53,114 nt of DNA from an uncultured Erysipelotrichaceae bacterium (GCA_902780395.1 CACZFH010000019.1:1-53114), one strand, 5' to 3'. Shown: positions 9,849-18,547, counted from the stretch's first letter. Notes: a model not told the origin generated them from the sequence alone. Program-made: numbers and translations.

Positions 9849-9890
9849 GGATAAAATTAAACCTATCGTAAATAATAGGAGGGAAAAAGA

Positions 9891-10004
9891 ATGAAAGTAA
9901 AAGCATCTGTAAAACCAATTTGCGAAAAGTGCAAAGTGGTAAAAAGAAAAGGAAAAATTAGAATTATTTGTGAAAATCCAAAACACAAACAAGTTCAAGG
10001 ATAA
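9891..10004 (+). CDS. rpmJ: Large ribosomal subunit protein L36, zinc-binding type
   Basis: 37 aa, ATG at 9891 and TAA at 10002-10004. [11 protein letters not shown]...C and the later C...KHKQ give the C-C-C-H zinc site of bacterial L36. TAGGAGGG upstream and the standard infA-rpmJ-rpsM order support it. It is easily missed because of its size. Confidence 0.96.
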   Translation: MKVKASVKPICEKCKVVKRKGKIRIICENPKHKQVQG

Positions 10005-10021
10005 TTATAGGAGGTGTATCT

Positions 10022-10390
10022 ATGGCACGTATTAAAGGTGTGGATATTCCAAATGACAAACATATTTGTATTTCATTAACATATATCTATGGAATTGGAA
10101 GAAGTTTAGGAAAACAAATCTGTGAAACAGTAGGAATTGATCCAACAACAAAAACAAAAGATTTATCACAAGATGATTTAGTAAAACTTCGTGATGAAAT
10201 TAACAAGCATTTAACAGAAGGAGACTTACGTCGTGAAGTTAGTATGAACATCAAAACTAAGATGGAAATTAACTCATATGAAGGAAGTCGTCACAAAAAA
10301 GGATTACCTGTAAGAGGACAAAGAACTAATCGTAATGCTCGTACTCGTAAGGGTAAAGGAAAGACAGTAGCAAATAAGAAAAAGGTTTAG
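10022..10390 (+). CDS. rpsM: Small ribosomal subunit protein S13
   Basis: 122 aa. [26 protein letters not shown] and the C-terminal [23 protein letters not shown] tail, which reaches the P site, identify S13. ATAGGAGGTG upstream. Confidence 0.97.
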   Translation: MARIKGVDIPNDKHICISLTYIYGIGRSLGKQICETVGIDPTTKTKDLSQDDLVKLRDEINKHLTEGDLRREVSMNIKTKMEINSYEGSRHKKGLPVRGQRTNRNARTRKGKGKTVANKKKV

Positions 10391-10419
10391 TTAGATAATG
10401 AAAAAAGGAGGTAAGACTT

Positions 10420-10803
10420 ATGGCTTATAAAACAAGAAAGAAAAAAGTGAAGAAAAATGTACCAGAAGGTATGGCTCATATTCATTCAACATTTAATAAT
10501 ACAATTACAACAATAACAGATAAAGATGGAAACGTAATTAGCTGGGCATCATCTGGTGCTATTGGTTTCAAAGGTAGTAAAAAATCAACTCCATTCGCTG
10601 CTGGAATGGCTGCAGAAGCTGCTGGAAAAGCTGCTTACGACATGGGAATGCGTAAAGTTGAAGTTCATGTTAAAGGATTAGGACCAGGACGTGAAACAGC
10701 AATCCGCTCATTACAAACTGCAGGACTAGAAGTAACATCAATCGTTGATGTTACACCTATCCCACATAATGGATGTCGTCCACCAAAACGTCCTAGAGGA
10801 TAA
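10420..10803 (+). CDS. rpsK: Small ribosomal subunit protein S11
   Basis: 127 aa. [35 protein letters not shown] and the [17 protein letters not shown] end are diagnostic of S11, on the 30S platform. AAAGGAGG upstream. Followed by 68 bp and rpoA, as usual in the alpha operon. Confidence 0.97.
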   Translation: MAYKTRKKKVKKNVPEGMAHIHSTFNNTITTITDKDGNVISWASSGAIGFKGSKKSTPFAAGMAAEAAGKAAYDMGMRKVEVHVKGLGPGRETAIRSLQTAGLEVTSIVDVTPIPHNGCRPPKRPRG

Positions 10804-10871
10804 TGGTGGAAACACATTGTGGAAATATAATAAGAATAGTTCGTGAAAAAAAGTAAAGGGAGGTTAGTTTC

Positions 10872-11822
10872 ATGTTACAATTTGAAAAACCAATTTATAA
10901 AATAACGGATTCAATAGAAAATAATTTCTATGGAAGATTTGAATTAGAACCACTTGAAAGAGGCTTTGGTACTACAATAGGAAATGCTTTAAGAAGAGTA
11001 ATGTTATCATCTCTTCCAGGAAGTGCAATAAGTAGTATTAAAATAGATGGAGTACTTCATGAATTCCAAACAATTGATGGAGTATATGAAGATGTAACTA
11101 CTATTATTTTAAATTTAAAAGGAATAGTATTTAAAAATCATTCAAACGAAGAAAAAATCGTACGTATTAATACAAATAAAGAAGGCGAAGTAACTGCAGC
11201 AGACATTGAACATGATGCAGATATTGAAGTAATAAATCAAGATAAAGTAATCTGTACTTTATCAAAAGGAGCTTCTCTTAACATGGAAATGACTGTAACA
11301 AATGGTCGTGGATATGTCAGAAGTGAAGATAATAAGAAGATTCATGATATCAAAAAAATAGGAGAAATTGCTATTGACTCATTATATTCTCCTATTGAAA
11401 GAGTATCTTACGAAGTAGGAAATGCTCGTGTAGGACAAGATGAAAGCTATGATAAATTAATCATGGATGTTTGGACTAATGGTTCTATTAAACCAGAAGA
11501 AGCAATTGCCTTAGCTGCTCGTATTTTAATGGAACACCTACAGATTGTAACAGATCTATCAGCAATTGCTGATGTAAGTGGTATGATGATTGAAAAAACA
11601 GAAGATCCTAAAGTAAAAGCATTAGAAACTTCTATTGAAGATTTAGATTTCTCTGTAAGAGCATATAACTGCTTAAAGAGAGCTGGAATTCATACTATTC
11701 AAGATCTTGTTAACAAAAGTGAATCAGACATGATGAAAATACGTAATTTAGGTAAAAAATCTCTAAAAGAAGTATTAGATAAAATAAGAGATATGGGCCT
11801 AGTATTACGTGACGATGATTAA
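10872..11822 (+). CDS. rpoA: RNA polymerase subunit alpha
   Basis: 316 aa, full length. The N-terminal assembly domain has LERGFGTTIGNALRRVMLSSLPG; the C-terminal domain (about residues 245-316) has the helix-hairpin-helix LKRAGIHTIQDLVNKSESDMMKIRNLGKKSL that contacts UP elements and activators. Preceded by GGGAGG. Confidence 0.98.
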   Translation: MLQFEKPIYKITDSIENNFYGRFELEPLERGFGTTIGNALRRVMLSSLPGSAISSIKIDGVLHEFQTIDGVYEDVTTIILNLKGIVFKNHSNEEKIVRINTNKEGEVTAADIEHDADIEVINQDKVICTLSKGASLNMEMTVTNGRGYVRSEDNKKIHDIKKIGEIAIDSLYSPIERVSYEVGNARVGQDESYDKLIMDVWTNGSIKPEEAIALAARILMEHLQIVTDLSAIADVSGMMIEKTEDPKVKALETSIEDLDFSVRAYNCLKRAGIHTIQDLVNKSESDMMKIRNLGKKSLKEVLDKIRDMGLVLRDDD

Positions 11823-11837
11823 TAAGGAGGAATTACT

Positions 11838-12254
11838 ATGGCATATAGAAAATTAGGTAGAGATAATAAACATAGAAGAAGTATGTTAGCAACTTTAACT
11901 AAACAAGTAATCAACAACGAAAGTATTACTACTACAGATACAAGAGCAAAAGAATTACGTAAGTTTGTTGATAAAATGATTACATACGGAAAAAAAGGAG
12001 ACTTAATATCTCGTCGTAAAGCTTTAGCATTTCTTCATAACGATACTAAAACAGTTGATATTATCTTCAATGATTTAGCAAAACGTTATGAGAATCGTAA
12101 TGGTGGATATACTCAGATTTTAAAAGTAGGAGAAAGACGAGGAGATAATTCCTTAATGTCTATTATTAGATTAGTAGCAGAAGAAAAAGAAGAAGCAAAA
12201 GAAGAAAAAAAGCCAGCTAAAAAAGCTACTAAAAAAGAAAAAGAAGATAAATAA
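11838..12254 (+). CDS. rplQ: Large ribosomal subunit protein L17
   Basis: 138 aa. The L17 core MAYRKLGRDNKHRRSMLATLTKQVI... to RRGDNSLMSIIRLV is followed by a Lys/Glu/Ala-rich tail of about 25 residues, a common low-complexity extension. Last gene of the operon; a terminator follows. Confidence 0.97.
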   Translation: MAYRKLGRDNKHRRSMLATLTKQVINNESITTTDTRAKELRKFVDKMITYGKKGDLISRRKALAFLHNDTKTVDIIFNDLAKRYENRNGGYTQILKVGERRGDNSLMSIIRLVAEEKEEAKEEKKPAKKATKKEKEDK

Positions 12255-12262
12255 TAAAGAAG

Positions 12263-12288
12263 CAAGTATTTAAAATACTTGTTTTTTT
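12263..12288 (+). terminator. Terminator of the ribosomal operon
   Basis: A perfect 20-nt palindrome (CAAGTATTTT/AAAATACTTG) followed by seven T, 9 bp after the rplQ stop. A clear intrinsic terminator. Confidence 0.92.
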
Positions 12289-12309
12289 GTAGATTATATA
12301 AAAATAGTT

Positions 12310-12318
12310 TGATATAAT
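12310..12318 (+). promoter_or_regulatory. Extended -10 promoter of the SDR gene
   Basis: TG-A-TATAAT directly after the rplQ terminator and 24 bp before the SDR start. The TGATATAAT form recurs before many genes of this window (20423, 31884, 41057, 51036, 51493). No good -35 is needed for this class. Confidence 0.7.
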
Positions 12319-12341
12319 AATTTTAGAAGTAGGTGATGAAT

Positions 12342-13100
12342 GTGAAAGCACTTATTACAGGAGCATCTTCGGGAATTGGACTAGATATGGCCAGATATCT
12401 TGCTACCAAAAAATGTGAGTTAATTCTAGTATCACGTAACAAAGAAAAATTGGAAGAAATCCAAGAGCAATTACCTACCAAAGTAACAATTATAGTTGCT
12501 GATTTATCAAACGAACAAAAAGTAAAAGAACTATACGTTTTAGCCAAAAAAGAGAATATTGATATATTAATCAATAACGCTGGTTTAGGGGACTTCGGAT
12601 ACTTAACAGATACGGATATCAATAAAGATCTAGAATTAATTAATACAAATATTAAAGCCGTCCATATCTTAACAAAATACTTAGCAAGAGATATGGAAAG
12701 TAGAGATACAGATAGCTACATATTGAATGTTGCTTCTTCAGCAGCATTTCAACCAGGACCATTAATGAGTACCTATTATGCTACAAAATCATATGTTTAT
12801 CAATTATCAGAAGCATTATATTATGAAGAAAAAAAGAAAAAGACAAAAGTCCATGTTTCTGTATTATGTCCAGGCCCAGTTGAAACAAACTTTAACAATG
12901 TAGCAGGAGTAAAATTCTCTGTAAAACCATTAAAAAGTACATATGTTGCTAGATATGCAATTGATCAAATGTTTAAAAATAAAATGTTAATTATACCAGG
13001 CTTTAAAATGAAATGTGCCAAGTTCTTTAGCAGGTTTGTATCAGATAAATTCTTATTAGGAATGATTTATCGAATTCAAAAGAAAAAAACCACTAGTTAA
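12342..13100 (+). CDS. Short-chain dehydrogenase/reductase
   Basis: About 252 aa, classical SDR. The N-terminal nucleotide-binding TGASSGIG, the NNAGLGDFG segment, the catalytic Ser and the Y-x-x-x-K (YYATKSYVY) are present, followed by CPGPVETNF. Such proteins use NAD(P)H to reduce carbonyls, often of fatty or keto acids; the substrate cannot be told. I prefer GTG at 12342 because AGGTGAT lies 5 bp upstream, the spacing used across this genome; ATG at 12336 is the alternative. It stands where ecfA1 would follow rplQ. Confidence 0.88.
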   Translation: MKALITGASSGIGLDMARYLATKKCELILVSRNKEKLEEIQEQLPTKVTIIVADLSNEQKVKELYVLAKKENIDILINNAGLGDFGYLTDTDINKDLELINTNIKAVHILTKYLARDMESRDTDSYILNVASSAAFQPGPLMSTYYATKSYVYQLSEALYYEEKKKKTKVHVSVLCPGPVETNFNNVAGVKFSVKPLKSTYVARYAIDQMFKNKMLIIPGFKMKCAKFFSRFVSDKFLLGMIYRIQKKKTTS

Positions 13101-13111
13101 CTAGTGGTTTT
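13086..13111. terminator. Shared bidirectional terminator with both stop codons inside
   Basis: A 26-bp perfect palindrome with AAAACC...GGTTTT ends and ACTAGTTAACTAGT centre. The TAA of the SDR gene (plus) and the TAA of the converging gene (minus) both lie in its centre, so the two coding regions overlap by 8 bp. Confidence 0.88.
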
Positions 13112-13596
13112 GCATTTTCGTTTTCGTTTTCGTTTTCACGTCTTTTTCTACGAAGCTCCTCAAGACGGAATATTAAATCCATTTCATATTCTTCAGAAAA
13201 CATTGGTATTTTACATTCTGACTTAAAAGCTTTATTGAACCCAGATACTATTTCATCTACAAAAAAATTTTCAGTATTATAAGCAGCAAGAAGATGTTCA
13301 CCAAATTCTTTAGATAAATTCCACATTTCATTAAAATCTGCAGTTCCTTTAATAATTTCATCTTTATTGCGCTCAATCCACGCAGCCATATTATAAGTAG
13401 TTTGCATTCCTTCCCTAAAGTACTGAATATTGTTTTCATCAAAACATCCAATTGGATACTCACCACCATTATGTGATAACGTAGTAACAGCACCAACTAA
13501 AAATGAGCCATCACTATTTTGTTTCTTCAATAAATCTAAATAACCTTGAATTCCACTATCAACATCAGTACAACCAATAGATTTATAATATATCAT
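13093..13596 (-). CDS. Uncharacterised protein, 167 aa
   Basis: No family recognised. Soluble; no signal peptide or membrane segment. It has a charged C-terminal tail ending in four Glu-Asn pairs, encoded by a GTTTTC repeat at 13114-13135, and a hydrophobic-aromatic core (MQTTYNMAAWIERNKDEI). AGGAGGTAATG precedes the start on the minus strand, supporting it as a real gene. It converges on the SDR gene. Function unknown. Confidence 0.7.
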   Translation of the reverse strand: MIYYKSIGCTDVDSGIQGYLDLLKKQNSDGSFLVGAVTTLSHNGGEYPIGCFDENNIQYFREGMQTTYNMAAWIERNKDEIIKGTADFNEMWNLSKEFGEHLLAAYNTENFFVDEIVSGFNKAFKSECKIPMFSEEYEMDLIFRLEELRRKRRENENENENAKPLVN

Positions 13597-13634
13597 TACA
13601 TTACCTCCTATCTAAATAATATAATATATATCAT

Positions 13635-13681
13635 TATTTGTAAAATATAAGAAAACATATTTTACAGGCATTTTACAAATA
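13635..13681. repeat. 12-bp inverted repeat in the divergent intergenic region
   Basis: TATTTGTAAAAT (13635-13646) and ATTTTACAAATA (13670-13681) are perfect inverted copies, with a third half-site ATATTTTACA between them. The site lies between the divergent start regions of the 13093 gene and the ATPase-like gene at 13807. It could be an operator; AT-rich sequence makes chance copies more likely. Confidence 0.35.
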
Positions 13682-13761
13682 TAGTTACAACTAATAATTA
13701 CAATAAAATGATAGAATACTAGAAAGAAATAAGAAATCATAAATATATTTAAGAAAAGTGA

Positions 13762-13767
13762 TATAAT
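13762..13767 (+). promoter_or_regulatory. Extended -10 element upstream of the ATPase-like pair
   Basis: TGATATAAT (TG at 13759-13760) lies 40 bp before the ATG at 13807. Confidence 0.6.
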
Positions 13768-13806
13768 AAAAATATTAATACAACTAAATGGGGCGGAGGT
13801 TGAATA

Positions 13807-14577
13807 ATGAAAGAATCCATTATTATTCAAGATTTATTATATTGGGATTTATTTGATAATTTATCAATAGAGATAAAAGAAAATGATTTTGTAACGGTAT
13901 CAGGTCCAAATAATTGTGGAAAGACAACACTTTTGAGAATATTAAATAGAGAAATAATTACCGATAATGATATTTTAGTTTTTAATAATGATATAAATAT
14001 GTATAGAATTAAAGACTATTCAGAAATAGTTCAATGTATCATTCCAGAGGAGGAATCATTTCAAGAAGAAACTCTAGAAGAAGAATTATTATTATATAGC
14101 TTAGATAAAAAAGAAATAGAAGAAGTTTTAAAAGGATTAAAATGCAAGAAACTTCACAAAAAGAAATTTGCTTCTATGAACAAAAAAGAAATACTGCTTT
14201 CTCAACTAATAATAACACTAGTTCAAAAACCCCAAATATTATTAATAGATCAATTAAGCACCATACTAGAAGAAAAAGAAACAATAGAAGTGTTAAAATA
14301 CTTAAATTCTTATAGAGAAAAACATAATACTACGATTCTATATACAACCCTAAATCTCTTAGAAAGTCTAGAAACAGATCAATTATATATCATTAATAAT
14401 GGAAAAATAGACCTATCAGGTAAACCAATAGATGTACTTCAACAAGATAATAAAATTAACAAAATTGGATTAAAAATACCTTTTATGATAGATTTATCAG
14501 TAAAATTAAAAGATTATGAATTAATTGATGAAGTAGAACTAGATAAGCATAGGATGGTGGATTTGTTATGGAAATAA
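13807..14577 (+). CDS. Degenerate EcfA1-like ABC ATPase
   Basis: 256 aa, length of EcfA1 (energy-coupling factor ATPase). The Walker A GPNNCGKTT (residues 33-41) is intact and the C-terminal IGLKIPFMIDLSVKLK matches the EcfA-specific tail. However, the signature LSGGQ is replaced by MNKKEILLSQ (about 124-133), the Walker B is ILLIDQ (Gln149 instead of the catalytic Glu) and the H-loop histidine is missing in TTILYTTLNLL. A true ECF ATPase needs these, so it may bind but probably not normally hydrolyse ATP. Position between rplQ and truA is the canonical ecfA1 site. It overlaps the next gene by 10 bp. The family call comes from position plus the tail; a diverged ABC protein of another role is possible. 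Confidence 0.75.
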   Translation: MKESIIIQDLLYWDLFDNLSIEIKENDFVTVSGPNNCGKTTLLRILNREIITDNDILVFNNDINMYRIKDYSEIVQCIIPEEESFQEETLEEELLLYSLDKKEIEEVLKGLKCKKLHKKKFASMNKKEILLSQLIITLVQKPQILLIDQLSTILEEKETIEVLKYLNSYREKHNTTILYTTLNLLESLETDQLYIINNGKIDLSGKPIDVLQQDNKINKIGLKIPFMIDLSVKLKDYELIDEVELDKHRMVDLLWK

Positions 14578-15359
14578 AAGTAACTGATTATCATCAAAAC
14601 AGTGGTATATATAGTTTTACTATTCAAGATAAAACAATCAATGGAATAACAGGAATCAACCAATTTGATATAGAAGAAATAGTATTATTGAAACATAAAT
14701 ATAAAGGATTAATAGCAATCAACAACCAAGAACTAAAAAAAGAAGATATTAATCAATATAAACAATTAATTAGTGTAATTAAAGAACAAATAGATAAAAA
14801 ATACTACAGTTATAAAGTATATGAATGTATGTATGAGGAATTAAAAAGAAAAAAGATAGATATAAAAGATCCCAAGAAAAAAATAATTGATTCCTTAACA
14901 GCAGTCGATTTAGATATCTCTTATTTAAATAGAAATATACGAGATTTATCATCATCAGAAAAGAAATTAATTCAATTAAGTTTAGCATTTCTATCTAATC
15001 CAGAACTAATTATTATAGAGGAGTTTATCAATAAATTTGATTTAAAAACAGAAAAATACATCATGTTATTATTAGAAAGACTAATAGAAAATTATGGAAA
15101 AACAATAATAGTAATCAGTAATAATACAGATTTCTTATACCAATACACATCTCATATAATAATAACAAAGAACCAAGAAGTATTAGTCGAAGGAAAGACT
15201 CCAGAAGTTTTACAGAGAGTAGATTTCTTAAAAAGAAATGGAATAAAGATTCCTGAAAAAGTAGAATTGACTTATATCGCCAAAAAAGAGAAACAAGTAA
15301 AGATAGATTATCATAAAGACGTAAGAGATATGATTAAAGATATCTACAAACACGTGTAA
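14568..15359 (+). CDS. Degenerate EcfA2-like ABC ATPase without Walker A
   Basis: 263 aa. It has the opposite losses to its partner: the Walker A region reads NGITGINQFD (about 25-34) with no GK[ST], while a signature-like LSSSEKK (127-133) and Walker B-like ELIIIEEF (146-153) remain. The H-loop reads VISNNTD (Asn for His). The C-terminus RVDFLKRNGIKIPEKVELTYIAKK matches EcfA2 tails. Together with the upstream gene it could form a heterodimer with at most one composite site (Walker A from the first, LSSSE from the second). The transmembrane partner ecfT, normally next, is missing; truA follows after 9 bp. Confidence 0.72.
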   Translation: MEIKVTDYHQNSGIYSFTIQDKTINGITGINQFDIEEIVLLKHKYKGLIAINNQELKKEDINQYKQLISVIKEQIDKKYYSYKVYECMYEELKRKKIDIKDPKKKIIDSLTAVDLDISYLNRNIRDLSSSEKKLIQLSLAFLSNPELIIIEEFINKFDLKTEKYIMLLLERLIENYGKTIIVISNNTDFLYQYTSHIIITKNQEVLVEGKTPEVLQRVDFLKRNGIKIPEKVELTYIAKKEKQVKIDYHKDVRDMIKDIYKHV

Positions 15360-15368
15360 GGAGGAATT

Positions 15369-16103
15369 ATGAGATATTTAATAAAATTTTCATATGATGG
15401 TTCCAATTATGCTGGTTTTCAAACGCAAAAAGGTTTAAATACGATTCAAGAGAAATTGGAAGAAGCTGCTAGCATCGTCAATAATCATCAAAAGACTCCA
15501 ATAGTCGCAACCGGAAGAACCGATAAAGGAGTTCATGCCCTATGTCAATATGCTCATGTGGATATAGGTGTAAACATAACTGAAAAGAAATTGAAAAGAG
15601 CCCTAAATAGTAATCTACCAGAAGATATCCATGTGATAGAGACAAAAATAGTGGATGATTCTTTTCATGCTAGATATCAAGTTAAGGAAAAAGAATATCA
15701 ATATAAATTAAATATGGGAGAATATAATCCATTAGAAAGAAATTATGTATTTCAATATAACTATAAATTGAATGTAGAAAAGATGAAAGAAGCCATAACA
15801 TATTTTATAGGAGAACATGATTTTAGAGCTTTTGTTACAGATAATAAAGAAAAAGATAATTGTATTCGAAAAATTACTAAAGCTAATATAGAACAAAAAG
15901 ATAATCAACTTATCATATCATTTAAAGGGAATGGTTTCCTAAGATATCAAGTAAGAAATATGGTTGGAGTACTTATTAAAGTAGGAGAAGAAAAAATATC
16001 CCCAGAAACTGTGGAAAAAATAATTGAAAGTAAAGATCGTACTAAAGCCGGAAAAACTGCTCCACCAGAAGGATTATATCTTGTTAATATAAAGTATAAA
16101 TGA
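15369..16103 (+). CDS. truA: tRNA pseudouridine(38-40) synthase
   Basis: 244 aa, normal for TruA. The catalytic Asp lies in ATGRTDKGVHA; the YSYDGSNYAGFQ-type start (FSYDGSNYAGFQTQ) and the GNGFLRYQVRNMVG region are also typical. It modifies uridines in the anticodon stem-loop. AAGGAGG 5-6 bp before the ATG. It ends with TGA, evidence that TGA is a stop here. Confidence 0.96.
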   Translation: MRYLIKFSYDGSNYAGFQTQKGLNTIQEKLEEAASIVNNHQKTPIVATGRTDKGVHALCQYAHVDIGVNITEKKLKRALNSNLPEDIHVIETKIVDDSFHARYQVKEKEYQYKLNMGEYNPLERNYVFQYNYKLNVEKMKEAITYFIGEHDFRAFVTDNKEKDNCIRKITKANIEQKDNQLIISFKGNGFLRYQVRNMVGVLIKVGEEKISPETVEKIIESKDRTKAGKTAPPEGLYLVNIKYK

Positions 16104-16104
16104 A

Positions 16105-16136
16105 AAAAAAGGACTATAATAATAGTTCTTTTCTTT
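16105..16136 (+). terminator. Terminator after truA
   Basis: AAAGGACTAT-aata-ATAGTTCTTTTCTTT: 7-bp stem with one G-U pair, followed by a T-rich run. The remaining 160 bases up to the next promoter hold no convincing gene. Confidence 0.75.
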
Positions 16137-16297
16137 ATTGATCAAGTAATCTTTTTTAGAAATCATAAGCACCAATACAAACATTCAAGCTCACATAAAA
16201 GCAATAGAAAGTATTTTTTGATAATAATATAATTGAGGAATTGAATCATATTTCACAGGATAGAGCCAAGCAAAAAATGCTTAAAAAAGGGTTAGAC

Positions 16298-16326
16298 TAG
16301 ACAAAATAACAATTTTATGGTATAAT
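16298..16326 (+). promoter_or_regulatory. Promoter of the membrane-protein pair
   Basis: TAGACA (16298-16303), 17-bp spacer, TATAAT (16321-16326) with a TG one base before it. It drives 16362 and the overlapping 17098 gene. Confidence 0.72.
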
Positions 16327-16361
16327 ATAGCCACATTTGATGAAATGTAGGGGTTGGTTAA

Positions 16362-17138
16362 ATGGATATAGTAGAAAAAGAAAAACTGAAAAAGAAGATG
16401 GCGTTTCATGAAAAACTAGGTGCTTTAGAAATGCAAAAAATAGTTATGAAAGTTGAGAGATTAAGATATAAAATCATAAAGACATTCTTTCCAAACTATA
16501 TTGACTATTATGACAGACAATGTAACAAAGCCCAGAAACAAGAGCTAAAAAAAGCTAAAACCAAAGAAGAACGAGAAGAAATTATTAGAAAGTACAATTT
16601 AGCTAAGATGTACATGAGAAAAGAGTTAATTAGAGAGCAAAATAGAAACTATCACATGGATTTTGAAAAGCCAACAAAAGTAATATCAGAATTAAAATGG
16701 AATAAGTCTGTCCATGAGGAAGGACTCAAATTTAATATAATAACAATTGCTGTATTTACAGGATTAGGATTGCTAGGATTCTCCTGGTCAATACCAATTA
16801 TCATCGGAGAAATAGGTTGTGCTTTAATAAATTTTGAATGTATCAATCTTCAAGAATACAACTTGTGTAGATATAAAATCATGGAAGAGCCACTCCAAAA
16901 AAGAGGACAAAGAAATTTTGAAAGACATGTTGAAGAATATGGTGAAATAGATGAAAAAGTTAATCAGGTCGCGAAAACAACAGATATGTCAGATTTTAAG
17001 GAATCAACAGACATAATGATTGATAAACTAACTAAGAAAGAATTAATAAAATTGAGAGATATGCTTGGAAGTTTAACAAAAAAGGAGGAAATAGATAATG
17101 CTAAACGAAATATTAAGACAATTACTCATAATATGTAG
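16362..17138 (+). CDS. Uncharacterised two-helix membrane protein, 258 aa
   Basis: Not recognised. A long charged N-terminal region rich in Lys/Glu (residues 1-118, probably helical) is followed by two hydrophobic segments (about 122-140 FNIITIAVFTGLGLLGFSW and 143-157) and a charged C-terminal domain. Preceded by GGGGTTGG and a good promoter. Its 3' end overlaps the next gene by 41 bp. It sits between truA and rplM, a slot that varies between lineages. Confidence 0.65.
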   Translation: MDIVEKEKLKKKMAFHEKLGALEMQKIVMKVERLRYKIIKTFFPNYIDYYDRQCNKAQKQELKKAKTKEEREEIIRKYNLAKMYMRKELIREQNRNYHMDFEKPTKVISELKWNKSVHEEGLKFNIITIAVFTGLGLLGFSWSIPIIIGEIGCALINFECINLQEYNLCRYKIMEEPLQKRGQRNFERHVEEYGEIDEKVNQVAKTTDMSDFKESTDIMIDKLTKKELIKLRDMLGSLTKKEEIDNAKRNIKTITHNM

Positions 17139-17553
17139 AGGCGCAATCGTATTTTTACAATGTAATCCACTTATAGCAATAGGAGCATCAGCTGCTATAA
17201 CGCTTTATACAACTAAAATACAAATAAATCAAAAAAGAGCTAAAACTACAGTAGGAGCTACATTAGCAACTGGAACAGTCACAGTTGCAACAGTAGCACT
17301 TAAGGAATATCATGATGATATGATAGAAAAGAGATTAAGAGAAAAAAAAGAAGCTTATGAAGCTACCACAAGTTGGCTAGATTCATTGACAGATGACCAA
17401 TTAGCAATGATGGTTGAACTAGTTGATAAAAAAATTGAAGAAGAAGAAATGAAACAAAATTATACACCTATAACAGCTGAGCAATCAATTATTGAAGCTC
17501 CACAACCAAAAGTATTAGCAAAAACAAATAATGATGACAGAAAAATGATGTAA
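17098..17553 (+). CDS. Uncharacterised small membrane protein, 151 aa
   Basis: Not recognised. Hydrophobic segments at about residues 7-36 and 48-68 (with an Ala/Thr/Val-rich stretch) are followed by a charged cytoplasmic-looking tail. The ATG at 17098 has AAAAAGGAGG at good spacing, inside the end of the upstream gene, so the two genes are translationally coupled and likely work together. Confidence 0.65.
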   Translation: MLNEILRQLLIICRGAIVFLQCNPLIAIGASAAITLYTTKIQINQKRAKTTVGATLATGTVTVATVALKEYHDDMIEKRLREKKEAYEATTSWLDSLTDDQLAMMVELVDKKIEEEEMKQNYTPITAEQSIIEAPQPKVLAKTNNDDRKMM

Positions 17554-17561
17554 AATAAGGA

Positions 17562-17588
17562 AAAAGTATTGATTTTTAATACTTTTTT
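17562..17588 (+). terminator. Terminator overlapping the rplM promoter
   Basis: AAAAGTATT-gattttt-AATACTTTTTTT: 9-bp stem and T run. Its loop and right arm are also the -35 and spacer of the rplM promoter. Confidence 0.75.
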
Positions 17589-17597
17589 TAGTATAAT
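17569..17597 (+). promoter_or_regulatory. rplM-rpsI promoter
   Basis: TTGATT (17569-17574), 17-bp spacer, TATAAT (17592-17597). It lies on top of the preceding terminator, so read-through RNA and new initiation compete for the same DNA. Confidence 0.75.
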
Positions 17598-17604
17598 TAC
17601 AATC

Positions 17605-17660
17605 GGTACATTCAAATATCCCACTTGATTGGATCCTGGGAAAATCCAATTTAAGTAAAA
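17605..17660 (+). ncRNA. Structured rplM leader, possibly an L13 leader
   Basis: Between the promoter and rplM the transcript holds ATTGGAT (17628-17634) and ATCCAAT (17644-17650), a 7-bp stem with a 9-base loop, about 20 bases before the ribosome binding site. L13 autoregulatory leaders are known in firmicutes; I cannot match the consensus by eye, so this is a candidate only. Confidence 0.35.
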
Positions 17661-17672
17661 GGAGAAAAAAAT

Positions 17673-18104
17673 ATGACAAGTTATATGCAAAAAAAAGAAA
17701 CAGTTGAACGTAAATGGTACGTTATCGACGCAGAAGGCAAATCATTAGGTAGAGTAGCTTCTTTAGCTGCAACCTACTTACGTGGTAAAAATAAGCCTAC
17801 TTACACTCCACACATTGATTGTGGTGATTACATTATTATTATCAATGCTCAAAAAGTAAATTTAACAGGAAATAAATTAGAAAAGAAAATGTATTATAAT
17901 CACTCAATGTATACTGGTGGTTTGAGAGAAAGAAATGCTAAAACAATGCGTGAAGAATATCCAGAAGAAATGGTTGAAAGAGCAGTAAAAGGAATGCTTC
18001 CTCATAATAGATTAGGAAGACAAATGTACAAGAAACTATTCGTATACGCAGGAAGCGAGCACAAACAAGAGGCTCAAAAGCCAGAAGTGCTTGAAGTTAA
18101 GTAG
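17673..18104 (+). CDS. rplM: Large ribosomal subunit protein L13
   Basis: 143 aa, normal. [25 protein letters not shown] and the [31 protein letters not shown] end are diagnostic. Ribosome binding site AAAGGAG. Followed by rpsI after 12 bp. Confidence 0.97.
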   Translation: MTSYMQKKETVERKWYVIDAEGKSLGRVASLAATYLRGKNKPTYTPHIDCGDYIIIINAQKVNLTGNKLEKKMYYNHSMYTGGLRERNAKTMREEYPEEMVERAVKGMLPHNRLGRQMYKKLFVYAGSEHKQEAQKPEVLEVK

Positions 18105-18116
18105 GAGGGTTAAGTT

Positions 18117-18539
18117 ATGGCAAAAGAAAAAAATGTTTATACTGGAACTGGTCACAGAAAGACTAGTGTAGCAAGAGTTACATTAACTTCAGGAAAAGGA
18201 AAAATCACAGTTAACGGAAGAGATGTAAGAGAATATTTCCCTTATGAAATCTGTGTAATGGATTTATGTCAACCACTTGAATTAACAAATACAAAAGACA
18301 TGTTTGATGTTGATTGTAAAGTTAGAGGAGGAGGTTTTGAAGGTCAAACAGGAGCAATCCGTTTAGGAATTACTAGAGCTTTACTTGACTATGATAAAAC
18401 AACTCCAGCTGGCTCAGAAAATAGTTTTAGAAAAATACTAAAAACAGCAGGATTTATTACTAGAGATTCACGTAAGAAAGAGCGTAAAAAACCAGGATTG
18501 AAAAAAGCACGTCGTGCTCCACAATTCTCAAAACGTTAA
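18117..18539 (+). CDS. rpsI: Small ribosomal subunit protein S9
   Basis: 140 aa with a short N-terminal extension. [21 protein letters not shown] and the basic tail [17 protein letters not shown] (its last residues contact P-site tRNA) identify S9. TAGGAGGG upstream. Confidence 0.97.
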   Translation: MAKEKNVYTGTGHRKTSVARVTLTSGKGKITVNGRDVREYFPYEICVMDLCQPLELTNTKDMFDVDCKVRGGGFEGQTGAIRLGITRALLDYDKTTPAGSENSFRKILKTAGFITRDSRKKERKKPGLKKARRAPQFSKR

Positions 18540-18547
18540 TATGTTTC

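Noticed and set aside
16140-16320. Possible relic of a CsoR-like regulator (NIQAHIKAIESIF and IEELNHISQDRAKQK fragments)
   Set aside because: Short fragments in different frames separated by stops; resemblance too weak to call.
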